A stretch of 64,000 nucleotides of DNA from Pyrocephalus nanus (lineage: Eukaryota > Chordata > Aves > Passeriformes > Tyrannidae): contig CM076261.1 in NCBI GenBank assembly GCA_038380795.1, forward strand, positions 38,465,866 to 38,529,865. The letters are read 5' to 3'. Below are positions 25,701-36,555 of this stretch, piece by piece. How positions within the stretch are numbered: the first letter of the stretch is position 1; every line of letters starts with the position of its first letter. The translations under genes and the position numbers were made by a program. Under the pieces are notes generated by a model. The model made no database searches, was not told where the DNA came from, and saw only the letters and a program-made list of their open reading frames with translations.

Positions 25701-26800
25701 CTGCTGAGGGCTTTGAGATGCTCTCCTTGGTGGAGCAAAGAGGGCAGTTGGCCTCAGTGCTTGGGGTCTCCCTTCTCCAGCTCTTCTGTACAGTGGTCCA
25801 TGGAGCAATCCCTCTGCCTGCGTGTGCCATGGCCTGACTCAAGGGAAAGGGCCCTGCTAGTTAAGTTTCTGTTCAAAGTTTAGCTTGCAAATACTGTCTA
25901 CATAACCTGGAAACTGACAGTTTTGTATACAAGTAATTACACAGTAGCTTTATGCTTTGCTTGGCCTCTAAGCACTTCCATAATTAAAATAAATCCGTTG
26001 ATGTATTTACTGTAAATGCTGAAAATATGCAAAGTAAAAATAAAATAGCAGTGAACTTAATGTACTACATAAATTTGGAAATACATCCCTTCGTGTCAAA
26101 GTATAAATAAAAGCATCTATGTAAAGTGCAAATACTATTGGAAATTCTGAGCAGTGATGTTCAGGTACAGCTGAACAGCAGTTTAAATTATATTATTTAC
26201 AGGAAGTGTTTCCCCTAGCATCAAGACAAGAAATGTAAACCCATCAAGGAAACCATAAATATTTTGGGTATGCATCTAGTAAATCATGACAGAGATAAAA
26301 TATTGAAACAGTTTCTCACAATGCATGATTTACTTTGTTGGGAATAAAATAATTTTTGCTAAGTTGTTTATGCTAGGCAGCTGTTTTGGAAAGTTGCTGA
26401 GAGAGCAAAGGTTATGTTACCTTTTACTTGCTTTACAGTTTAAGGAATTATTTGTTCCACATATCTTTCCTGTCTAATGTGTCTATATTCAGTATTGGAA
26501 TATAAAAACAAAACAGAAAGAGGCAAAATGTGAGAGAAGTTCTGCAAACTGCAGGGGGAAGAATTTCCCTGAGATAATCACCGATATCTGCAGAAACCCC
26601 TTTCAGGTGTTTATTACCCTTTTGTACAGGGATTGCAACTTCTCTGTGCATTTCTCTGTAACACTTCATTTGATATGTCTAACGTGCTTCAGCTGCCATT
26701 ATCTGGCAGGCATCATTTACCTCAGTGGAGCTAAGTCAGTTTACATCATACAAGGCTCTGGCACATGGTTATCAGAGTTGTTTAGGAAATGCATAGCCCA

Positions 26801-26869
26801 CCAAACAAACAAACAAACAAAAAATTACAAAACCCCAAACAAAAACAAAACCAAACAAAAACAAAACCA
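26801..26869. repeat. AAAC-rich low-complexity tract
   Basis: CCAAACAAACAAACAAACAA is followed by runs of AAAAC and AACCAAAC over about 70 bp. It is an imperfect tetranucleotide repeat. Confidence 0.85.
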
Positions 26870-27427
26870 GAAACATTGGTGAAACACACATCCTTCAAAC
26901 TGACACAGAAGAATGACTATCCTGTGACACCAGAAGTATGATGGACATTAGGCTGTAAACAGAAAGTGTACAGAATTTGTGCCCTTCCCTCTCCCAGCTT
27001 TTGCTATGAGGGAACTAACCTCTGACATTTGATACATGAGACTCTATAGTAGCTCTTTTTCTTTGTTCTACTGCACTTTCACTGCTGTGAAAGCTAGCAA
27101 GGGGAAAAAAAGTGCTGATGTTGATGATGATAACTTATTAAAAAAGAAAAGGAAACATATTAACATTTCAAACACATTAAATGAAAGGAAAACAAAGCCA
27201 CAAAGACCTCTGGGTAAATCCACAGCTGGTGTTAAGCAGCAGAGTGTCACTGAGGTGCGTGATGTCTTCTTCTAGTTCAAAGAGAAATTAATTCAGTGAG
27301 GCTCTGTAGTTTTATGTCATGTAGGTCAGACTGGTGAGCACTTGGTACCCTGTGGTTTTATATATAGACTGCAGAAAGTGGCCAAGCTTAAATCCTACCT
27401 TTAAGTAGCACCATGTATTCCCACCAC

Positions 27428-27498
27428 TGAAACAGAATCCTGGGCTAAATGGACCGTTGATCTAACCCACTAAGATATTCCTTATGTTTTTTATAATC
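27428..27498 (+). mobile_element. Probable ancient CR1/L3-type LINE tail
   Basis: AACAGAATCCTGGGCTAAAT, GGACCGTTGATCTAACCCAC and TAAGATATTCCTTATGTTTT follow the widespread amniote LINE tail that reads roughly 'gggctagatggaccattggtctgaccc ... ttcttatgtt'. Such tails belong to ancient CR1/L3-like elements that predate birds. The match is by eye against remembered family sequence. The flanks to about 27720 may be further decayed LINE, but I could not confirm this. Confidence 0.5.
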
Positions 27499-29333
27499 TT
27501 ATCTATAAATCTTCACCAACTGATAAAGTTCCAGCCTCTGCTTATCTTATGAAATATTTATCAAACTGTCTACCCAGACTGTATCCTTCCTCTTGCATTC
27601 CACTTCTTCCTTTGCCTATATTTATTTCTTCTGTTCTCCAGCTAAATTATAGGTTCCCCAAGGAAGGGTGTATCTTCCACGTGCTTCCTGCAGTGTGACT
27701 AATATACTTTTGAGCAATAAAACAGAGTAATAAAAATATTCCACTTTACAGGGCCACCTATTTTACTTCCTATATTGCAGAATTGCTTAATTCTGAGTCA
27801 AGGAAACCACTGGGGAAAAGTATGTGTCAGAAGAATTAAACACAGACAGCATAACTATAAAAGTTTTGCTAGGGGCTGATTTGGCAGGTTGTTGCCTGTG
27901 GCTCCAACAGGTCAGGGCCTTAAAACTAGCTTTCCTCTCTAGGAGGCAAATTCAGGAGGTGCCTGTCTCTAGTTGACGGAAAACATGATAATCAACAGGT
28001 TTTGTCTATATTAAAGTCAATATGGCTTTGAAAGGATACAAGCCTACTTGGCAGACAGACAATGTGCAATAGCCAGCTGGAGAAAACTCCAACCTAGACC
28101 ACTAACAGAAAACACCCAAAACACTGCAAGCAGATCTCTATCAATGGCATTACCAGCACTCACATGCAGTAGCAGAGGCTTATAGATGTGTGAAACAGAG
28201 AAGAAATAGAGCAGTTAACTAACAAGACAACCTGTGTAAGCCCTAGATTTTCTGGACTAGGAAAAAGAAATGAAAATTAATTAAAAATAGGAACAGTCTT
28301 ATAGAGCTTTTCCTGCAAATATCCTTAAACTTGTCTTTCTTATATAGGCAATGCTCTGTCAGCAGTGTGTTGCTGTTATGATTTGGACTACTGGAACATG
28401 GCTGAGCTGGTCTTGCCCCTGAGAACCTCCCCAGCAGAGCAGTGAGCAACCACAGAGCACCAACTTGCAGAGGCAGCAACTTGCATGTGTGGGAGATGAG
28501 GTGTGCCCAACAATATGGAGCCTGGGAACTGGGCTGTCAAAATGGAGCTGGTAGAGAGAATGCTGGGTCTCTCTGGAACACAGCACATCCATAACAAGCA
28601 CAGTCATTCCCCCACATCTGTGCCATGCAGGCAATATAATGGCTACAATTCACCGGTCTTTTGCTTAGACGTGACTTAGAAACCCCAGCAATTATCTCAA
28701 ATTAGGGCTTTTTGTGGTTATGACCTTCCTTGTTAAGCGTGCTGAGTTGCAGAAGCTGAAGAGTTCCTACAGACAAGCTCACGGGGATAACGTGAGATGT
28801 GACCCCCTGCTCTCTGTTTCCCTGCCTCCCACTACATGTTTCAAAGCTGGTAGAATAATAAGCAAAAGGCTTACCATCACAGTCTATCGTAAGAGCTCAG
28901 AAGACCAAGTTTTTGTTATTGAGATTTAGGCTGAGAAAGCATTAAGTGAAGGGTTGCAGCTGGCACACCAATACACATTTGATGCATCAGGAGAGCAGGA
29001 GCCTCTGGTAGAAAGTGTGTGGTTAATAAGCCTTCAAGATGCTCCAGCTTAGTTTGCATGAGTCCACCTGTCAGAATCCCAAACACCATCTGCTTTCGGC
29101 AGTGCCTAACATTTGCTGAACCAAGTCAACTATGTGTAGTAGAGTTCTGCAAGCCACAGTTTCCCCTGAGGTTTTAAAAATTGATAATCCAATATTAGAT
29201 AGGATAGCAATAAATTAGGGAAATACAATCTCATGCTTCGGGCCATGTTCCAGCTTAAAGCCAGAACAAGTAAGTAGGAAGTAAGCTGAGCTGTGAGCAT
29301 GTTAAGCCATAAATATCGCATACCTTATCCTAA

Positions 29334-29353
29334 AACACCTAGTACTAGGTGTT
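29334..29353. repeat. Perfect 20-bp palindrome
   Basis: AACACCTAGTACTAGGTGTT is identical to its reverse complement over all 20 bases. Its 12-bp core CCTAGTACTAGG recurs as a palindrome at 54477-54488. Confidence 0.97.
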
Positions 29354-31185
29354 GTCTGAGACAGGAGGCTGGATGAGAGAGATTAATTCTAGTCTGATAG
29401 ATACTTTTCTCATTGTTTTACGCCAGTCTTACCAGATCTTTTTTGCTGTTTCTTGACTTCTTATAGGTTATGTAGAGTTATGTAAACAATTGCACTAAAC
29501 TCTGACAAGAATGCAACATAAGAAATAATCATATAAGCAGTTTCAAGAAAGAGCCTCTTAGTGATGTGCTGGCAGACTACTGTGTATCTGAATGCTCCCA
29601 CGGCAAATACAATATTTGGCATTTGCAGTTATTGCAATGCTAATCCGTGTCCCTAGGTAACTAGAATATGCCCAAAAAAGGTGCTGTACAAACTCATTTT
29701 GATCCTCATTCATCATGAATGCCAAAATAGCTTTGTGTGTGAAAGTAGCATGAAGAAAGATGAACAAAGGACTTCCAAGGAAGTATGAATGAGAATCTTT
29801 TTAAGTCCAGTTTCCAAGTTAATTGGAAGGGCCTTGTCATATCATACAGCACTGGATTTCTCCTACAGTTCCTGCTTTAATAATAATACCCATGAGGTGT
29901 GTACATCTACATATGTATATCATTCAGGAAACATTTCTTGAATGTAATGTGGGTTTTGCCCCTTGGTGATACAACACATAGGAAAGAGCTCCACAATTCA
30001 AAAACAGCTTAAAGGCCATTTAGCACATATTACCTGTCTTCATTTCTATGTAACACTTATTTCTGACAAAATTAAGGGAATCAATCTATTTTTCCCTGGA
30101 GTATCTTCTAAAATTATAGGAGTTTTTCACAATCTGTACTTTCTCCCCTCACCTCTTTCTGTTCAGCTGTTGAGGTGAACAGATAAACAAAAATGAAAAT
30201 GGATCTCGGCTATATTGATTTCCTACAAACATCACAGTAAAGAAACTAGTTACCTGAGCAAGTGTCCAAAAACTGTGACATTATCAATTTACTGCAGAAA
30301 TAGATTTCTTCAAAAGCATTTAAAAACCTACATCATATTTTCACAGACACTTAAGATTTGAATAAATACATAGCTTTACTCCAGGTTGGTTCAACTGTTG
30401 TGTAACTATGTTAAACAAGATACTGGACCTAAATTTGATCGCTAGGGTTGAACTCAACAAATGGATATGTGAATTCCATATAGAAATATCTCACTTTTGC
30501 CATGCCTGGAGCAAACATGCAGTTTATCTGCACCTCTGTAAATTTACTCTTTGTCTGAACATTGATGAATTTGACACTCTAAGATTACTTGTGTTGATAA
30601 GAGTACCGATGTTAATTTTGCCTTGCAAGTGCAGAAATACCACTTATTTGGAAAGAAATTTTAAAAAAAGTAAAAAAAATAAAAAAGTAATACCAAAATT
30701 CCCAACCAGCCCTTGCAGGAAATTGTTGCTCACTTGGAGCACCCCCATGCACCAACAGCTGATCTGGCCATTGTCACTTGAGGAGATGTTCTCCCCTGGC
30801 AAAAATTGCTGTGGGTGCAAAAGGGCAGCAGGAGGTGTCGCCAGCAGAGGGAGGGAGGGAACTGCCCATAGTCAAGCTGTAACTAAAGAGGAAGTTTCTA
30901 CTCCAGTATCAGCACATGTGCTTCAGGAAGGTCCTGCCATCTTCCTTCTTATTATTCCTTTCATTTCACTTCTTCTGTTATGCTAAACATCTAATATGGT
31001 CATTCTCTGAGGAACAGAGTAAGATGTACAGAGACTGCAAGAAAGAACACTAAGCCTTTAACAAAAACCTGTAGTAAATCAAGTGCAAGCTCCTAAATTC
31101 AAGTTAGATTTGCACTGGGTAGTGGAATTAAAAAAGTAGTCAAGCGCTTTTTTTCCCCAAAATGTTACCCAACTAAGGAAAAGGG

Positions 31186-31201
31186 AAAAAAAAAAAAAAA
31201 A
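31186..31201. repeat. 16-base A homopolymer
   Basis: An uninterrupted A run in an A-rich context. It is not preceded by a recognisable retroposon body. Confidence 0.95.
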
Positions 31202-31449
31202 GAAAGGCAAGTCCAAAAGAAGTCTTCCAGACTCTATTTTTTTCTCATATAGGGGGAAAAAACAAGCTTATCCAAAAGAGAGTAAGCCAAATTTCTGCTG
31301 AACTTCATAGCTTTAATAAAAAAATCTTCCTTTAAATTCAATACAGAACCTGTGTAGCAATATGAGTTTAGTATTGCAGCATAATATAACAGCTAAAATA
31401 CTACCATCCGCAGTCTTCCTTGACACCAAAGGTCATGTTTATGAAAGAT

Positions 31450-31481
31450 TTTACTCCCACTCTCCTTTACTCCCACTCTCT
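31450..31481. repeat. 16-bp tandem duplication
   Basis: TTTACTCCCACTCTCC is followed directly by TTTACTCCCACTCTCT, so the two adjacent copies differ only at the last base. This is a recent small tandem duplication. Confidence 0.95.
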
Positions 31482-34400
31482 ACATTTCTCAATTCTGCTC
31501 TGTGAGACATGGAGAAAATGCATTACAAGGAACACCTAATATCTTGGTGCAGATTAGATGATTTTTGTCTCCAAATAAAAAGTGTTAGCTAATAAAATCT
31601 GTTCTCATATCCCTCAAGAACTGTCTTCCATTATTCATTCGGAAAAGAAAAAATATTGAATGACTTCATGTCCACGTGAAATAGAAATCTGCTTTGTCCA
31701 GTGGCAGAACAACTGTCTCCTGATGATTGAACTCAGTGAAGCAGTTTTTCTACGCTGAGGAAATGTTTCCTCTGTTGCATTACTACAGAATGTCAAAAAG
31801 TGACAACATCCATAACTAAAAAGTCCAATAACATTTTCAAATTAAATTATTTATTTTTTAATGTTGTGAAATGTTTAGGTTGGTTTTGACCTTTTTGAAG
31901 TAGCTTCTATGTTTGGCTGCTCTTTAACATAAATTATCTTCCATTTCAAATTCAGGACATTTTAAACAAAAGAGTAGAATGCATCATTAGGACAGTGTTG
32001 GAACAGATATAACCTTAAACGGCCAATTCGCTCACTTGCTTTGGCTCTGAAAACCAAAAGTGAGTTGACAAACTTTTTCACTGAAAAGCCCCTGTATTGA
32101 AAGGCTCTAGATGAAATAACTAATGTATAAATGAATTCGATGTTCCAATTCAGATACTGATTGACCTGCCCATGATTGTTAAGGAATTTTGAATTGTAAA
32201 ACTTAAGTTTCATATACCTGGCTGAAGGAAAATCCTAACGTAGAGAGATCAATAGATCCAATGCATAGCAATTTTCTAATTTTTCTGTCTTATGTCTGAC
32301 ACTATGAATCTGTCATTTTGATCCTATTATTAAAAAAAAAAAGTTATAAAGTTGTAGATGTTTACTTTATTCATTTCAATAAAACCTGTTAAGACTTATG
32401 TCTTTACATTACCATTGCTGTCATCTTCATCTGCTTTTCTCATAATCAAGTAAACCCTAAATTCTCTTCAAGTATTACCTTATGCTTATTTAGGCATCAG
32501 CCCCTTGGCCAGTGGGTCCACTCAAATGGCAGAAACAGTTTACAAATACTTTATAGATCCTTTGCAGAATCAAGATCTCAGCCTATAAATAAGCAGTGGT
32601 AAGTAAGTATTGTAAGTAGTGTCCTAGGTTTTATAGTATCCAGTAAAATGAAGTTGTTGTCCTTTGAGAAGCTGAGATTTCAACAGATCAATTCATAAAG
32701 CACAAAGAACACTAAGAAAGTGACCTCAAAGAGCACAAGGTAAATTCTAGTACTTTAGAAAGGTAGGAATAATTTCTGTGTTGAAGCTAACTGTGAGTCT
32801 CACTAAAATATTCAAAATGGACTTTACTTAATTTCATCCTGGGTTTGTTCCTATCAAAGTCCAGACTCCTTCTGATTGACAATCCAGTAATATATGAGAA
32901 CAGTGTTCATTTATAAGTCTGTGACATGTTTAGCAGTCTTCAGGTTGTATGATCTTATTCATGTAGTAATCCTTTCCCCGTTTAACCAGACAACTTTTTT
33001 CTTTCTTTTGCTCCTCCCATATTTTTAGGGCCTGACTTACAAAACACCTTTTGGTAGTTGACTCCTAGAGTAATATTTAACCTTTTAATTTCAGCTGTGT
33101 ATTTTGGCCTTTATTGCCCCAGATATGGAAAAGTAATTAATCTACAATTGTGACCGGTTACTGTTCAGGACAGAAAGGGTTGTGTTTTTTTTATTCTTCA
33201 AAATACTAGGGCATCTCTGAATACTTTAAAACATGTTATTCCTTGTAGTTAATAATTTGAAGTGTATGTGTGAAATTATTAGTGTCAAAAATGGAAAGAA
33301 ATATGGCTGAATTTTTTTCCATGGAAATCAAAGCTTTAATATTTCATTTTTGAAAGAAGATGCCAGACCAAAGGAATGCCCTCTGCTTGTTACACTGATA
33401 ATCTGGAGACATGAATAATATTATTGACGTGCAAACACAAAGAGCTGAAGGCTTGTAGTTGTTTCTGTATGATTAAAGACCTGTAGGAGGTACTCAGTGG
33501 TAATAGGCATATGGTGTTTATGATGAAAAGGAGAAAAAATGACAACTGACCTTTCCTGGAGTTGGAAATGAGACTGCAAAAACTTTGAGTCTCGACTTCC
33601 ATGCAACTTCCTCTTTTGTCTTCCAACAACCGCAGCTCCATCTTTTTGGATGCTTTGTTTCATGTTACGGTGCCCAAGTGTACATTTTAAGCACTGAAAT
33701 TTTTATCCTCCCATGTGAAACCTAACCTTCTATTTCTACTAACAATCCTTCTGATAAAGGGTTTGTTCTTCCTCTATTCCTGCCTTTTCCTTCCCTCAGA
33801 TATCAGTGCTATGCAAGGCTTAGTCCTACCATCCCTTCCCTTGCTCCCAGAGTGTTCCTAAATTTCAAAAGAGTCTGGAAGTGACAAAATTGGAATCCTT
33901 ATATATCTGCATTTTCCTTGGGTGAGTTTTCCCTTCACTTCTCAACACATCCACCAAAGTAGCCCTTCTAGCATCTAGAAAAGCCTGGGTGTGAAACACT
34001 CAGATGGCTCCAGAGGTGGTACCAACAACCTGCTGTAGCCTGGGAGCATCCCAGATACCACTAAATCTTTCATCACAAATAATCACTAGAAGTTGCCACC
34101 AGAACTCCAGAATGAGAAAAATCCCAAACAAATTATCTAGTTGCAAATTACAACATACAAACATACATGTATACTTTCTGAGCTTAAGGAAGGTAGACTA
34201 TCACTTGTGTTTTCTGCAGAAAATAATTTTATTAGACAGAAGTGCTGTGAGAGGACACAAAAATAAGGTCTTTATTTTCCTTTGACACTGTTTTCATTTA
34301 TCCTCGCTCCTTTTGCTCTTCACAAATTGCACAAAATTGTAATAGTAATGCTCATTGGTAAAGTATTTCAAGGATTTATGGTGCTGAGTGTTGCCCTCAT

Positions 34401-35959
34401 TTAATAAGGGGAAAGGCCAGGATATGTCAGCTATGATACAGCATGGTAATTGTGCCAAAGACACCTTTAAACTCCCCTGTCTTTAGTCTGCATTTTGCTC
34501 CTAACCTCAGAAATATAGTACAATGACTGGAGTCATCCAATCTCTGCTTCATATAATTTCATTGCTCAATGCATAAACAACTGTATCAAATCAGAAACCC
34601 TGGTACAGTTGTCCTACTGGTGTAATTTAACCTTTCTCTTCCACAAATATTTCAAAATGTCAGTAAAACTACTCTCATTCCTATGCCCTCAATCATCTCT
34701 TTTTTTATCTCTTTTGGTTTTCTTGCTTTGGTAAGGTTGACATCAAAAACCTTCCACTTATGAACCCCAATCTGAAATGCTTCATAGGTTATCTTGATAA
34801 AGATGCTGGGTCACTGCTTTGGTCATTTCACTTGTTCCAAGAAATGAAAGCCTCATAAATCTTTGGTGGTATAATCACCACCTTGCAGCATGTGATGGCC
34901 ACAGGTTGTACACCACTTAATTACCTTGGAGCTTCACCATTGGTCACTGTGGGGAAGATAATGGATTTATTTTACAAAATAAAACAAAAATTCCCAAATT
35001 GAAACTTTTATATTCCGTTCTCATTGGACTGCAAAGGCAGCAACATTCCCTGAGATGAATAGCAGAAGACAGTGTAACAAATTAATACAAATAAAGTCAT
35101 TCCTGAGCGACTCCATCTGCTTTGGAAATGAGTCTCGGACTTTGCAAAATGTGGCCATGATCCAGATAATTAGGCTTAACTCCAAATGAAGCCACACAGG
35201 TAACTTATAGCTTCATTAAATCTCCTCGGGAAGGCAGGCATCCAAAAACTAACCTTAATAGAGCAGCATATGATCCACTGACAATCTGTTTGATATTAAA
35301 ATATGAACTTTGTTTTCACTATTTTACATGAGTATTAGGCCAATAACATATGCAGAGCAAAACGTTAGGGATTGGACATGTTCTCGTATCTTGCACTACA
35401 CACCAGTCACTACATCCAGAGAACTAGGATCCTAATTTTTTGTTTACAAAGTTTAATCAAAATACATTAATAATCCACAAAACCTAAGCAAGTCATATAA
35501 GCAAGTGTCTTTCCTCTGTAATCAACAGGAGGATTATTAGGTAATAACAAATGTTATTCATCTTCATAATGGCTAAATGACAGCCTGCTTAAAAATAACA
35601 AATGACTACTCTTCATCGACTATTACAGGGTGAATATGACCTTCACATACTTTAAGCAAACAAGTCGTCTTTTCAAAGACTTCCCTAGTTCTTTAATTGA
35701 TAATGATGAGATGCTTTATCTGTGCTGAGAAAAAAAGAGCTCTAGTTATACCATTTATTTTAGGCATGGAGGCATTTTATATAGCCCTCTGTCAGAAAAG
35801 GTGCTGAGATATAATACCAATTTTTTCATCAATAATAAATTAATGCATAATTAAAGTGGTTAGTGAGGTGCATAATGAACTCCTGTGAGATGTTTCCCCT
35901 TAGTGTTTATCAGTCTTCTGTGTGATTTTTTTTTCTGTTGATGTGATGCTGCCTTAATG

Positions 35960-36180
35960 CAACAGAACTGGAGAAAATTGGGTTGAAAGAAACCCCAAGA
36001 AGTTCTCTCATGCATCTGTCTGTTCTATCCCTGGCAGAAGTCTGACTTAGTGCTTCTTGAAAACCTTCAGAGTTGACAATCCCTTCCCCAGGAAAATCGG
36101 TTCCAACCCTTGCTGCTAGAAATATTTTCATATCATATAATCTGAATGTGCCTTGCTCATTTTTAAGCCCAAATCTGTTG
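35960..36180 (-). mobile_element. Decayed CR1 LINE fragment, minus strand
   Basis: Segments match the reverse complement of CR1 in the right order: GGTTGAAAGAAACCCCAAGA, TTCTTGAAAACCTTCAGAG, CCTTCCCCAGGAAAATCGG, TTCCAACCCTTGCTGCTAG and TTTTTAAGCCCA. Divergence is high and the ends are indistinct. It sits about 240 bp upstream of the best exon candidate and, if the gene is on the plus strand, would be an antisense intronic insertion. Confidence 0.6.
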
Positions 36181-36423
36181 CAGAATAGACCCTGGAGTTA
36201 CCAAACTGAAGCTCTTCTACAGATTTAATCTTACCTTCTAACAAAGTCTCTTCGAGCCTGAAAAGAGTAAAGCATATGCAACGGCTTACATACATCAGTG
36301 GTCAGACCGATGAGGATGAATGCCTAAACAGACGGTACCCAATACAGTATAAACAATCATTCTGCCTAGCATAATCTTTGTACAAAGACTTTTTTTGGCA
36401 TTTAAGTAGTTTTGCCAATTCAG

Positions 36424-36543
36424 GTTGCTCTGATCCCTGCTAATGATGGCTTACAAGAGTTTTTGACTTTTACAGATACTGACATTATAAATGTATCGGT
36501 GTCTCCTGCTAAAGTAATGCAGAATGGTTATACCTTCTATAAG
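36424..36543 (+). CDS. Candidate internal coding exon (40 codons, phase 0-0)
   Basis: The acceptor TTTTGCCAATTCAG ends at 36423 and the donor AAG|GTAAGA follows 36543. The 120 bases between are open in the first frame from end to end, and the length is a multiple of three. The frame starts VALIPANDGLQEFLTF and ends PAKVMQNGYTFYK. The middle part holds a potential N-glycosylation site (NVS), and the mix of acidic, aromatic and beta-branched residues resembles an extracellular beta-rich domain. The frame closes with TAA right after the donor (36553-36555) and has a TAA upstream at 36403, so its limits agree with the proposed splice sites. An alternative acceptor at 36475 would give a 68-base exon in the same frame. 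I do not recognise the protein. Chance is still possible, because no second phase-compatible exon was found. Confidence 0.35.
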
Positions 36544-36555
36544 GTAAGATAAATT

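Larger units (their letters stand above)
20518..27427. other. Non-coding sequence, no repeats recognised
   Basis: About 6.9 kb without recognisable genes or dispersed repeats. It includes a GC-richer, CpG-containing block at 23480-23760, a second such block at 25640-25860, the double-octamer palindrome at 22766-22779 and an AAAC-rich tract at 26801-26869. The 142-codon minus frame at 22414-22842 has no motif and no supporting signals. The frame at 27036-27275 is discussed under findings. Confidence 0.6.
27499..35959. other. Non-coding sequence with simple repeats
   Basis: It contains a 20-bp palindrome at 29334-29353, a 16-base A run at 31186-31201, a 16-bp tandem duplication at 31450-31481 and a possible decayed LINE tail near 29355-29425. 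The longest open frame of the window (30408-30986, 192 codons, plus strand) shows no domain. It changes from AT-rich to GC-rich composition midway and has no splice or promoter support, so it is treated as fortuitous. Confidence 0.55.

Noticed and set aside
29355..29425. Possible second ancient LINE tail
   Set aside because: The similarity to the 27.4 kb tail is too patchy to call by eye.
30408..30986. Longest open frame in the window (192 codons, plus strand)
   Set aside because: No domain, abrupt composition change midway, lysine run from A-rich DNA, no splice or promoter support. A frame of this length can occur by chance in 64 kb.
32568..32598. 31-base segment between TTTGCAG and GTAAGT
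   Set aside because: Very short with stops in two of three frames. It is probably a decoy splice pair.
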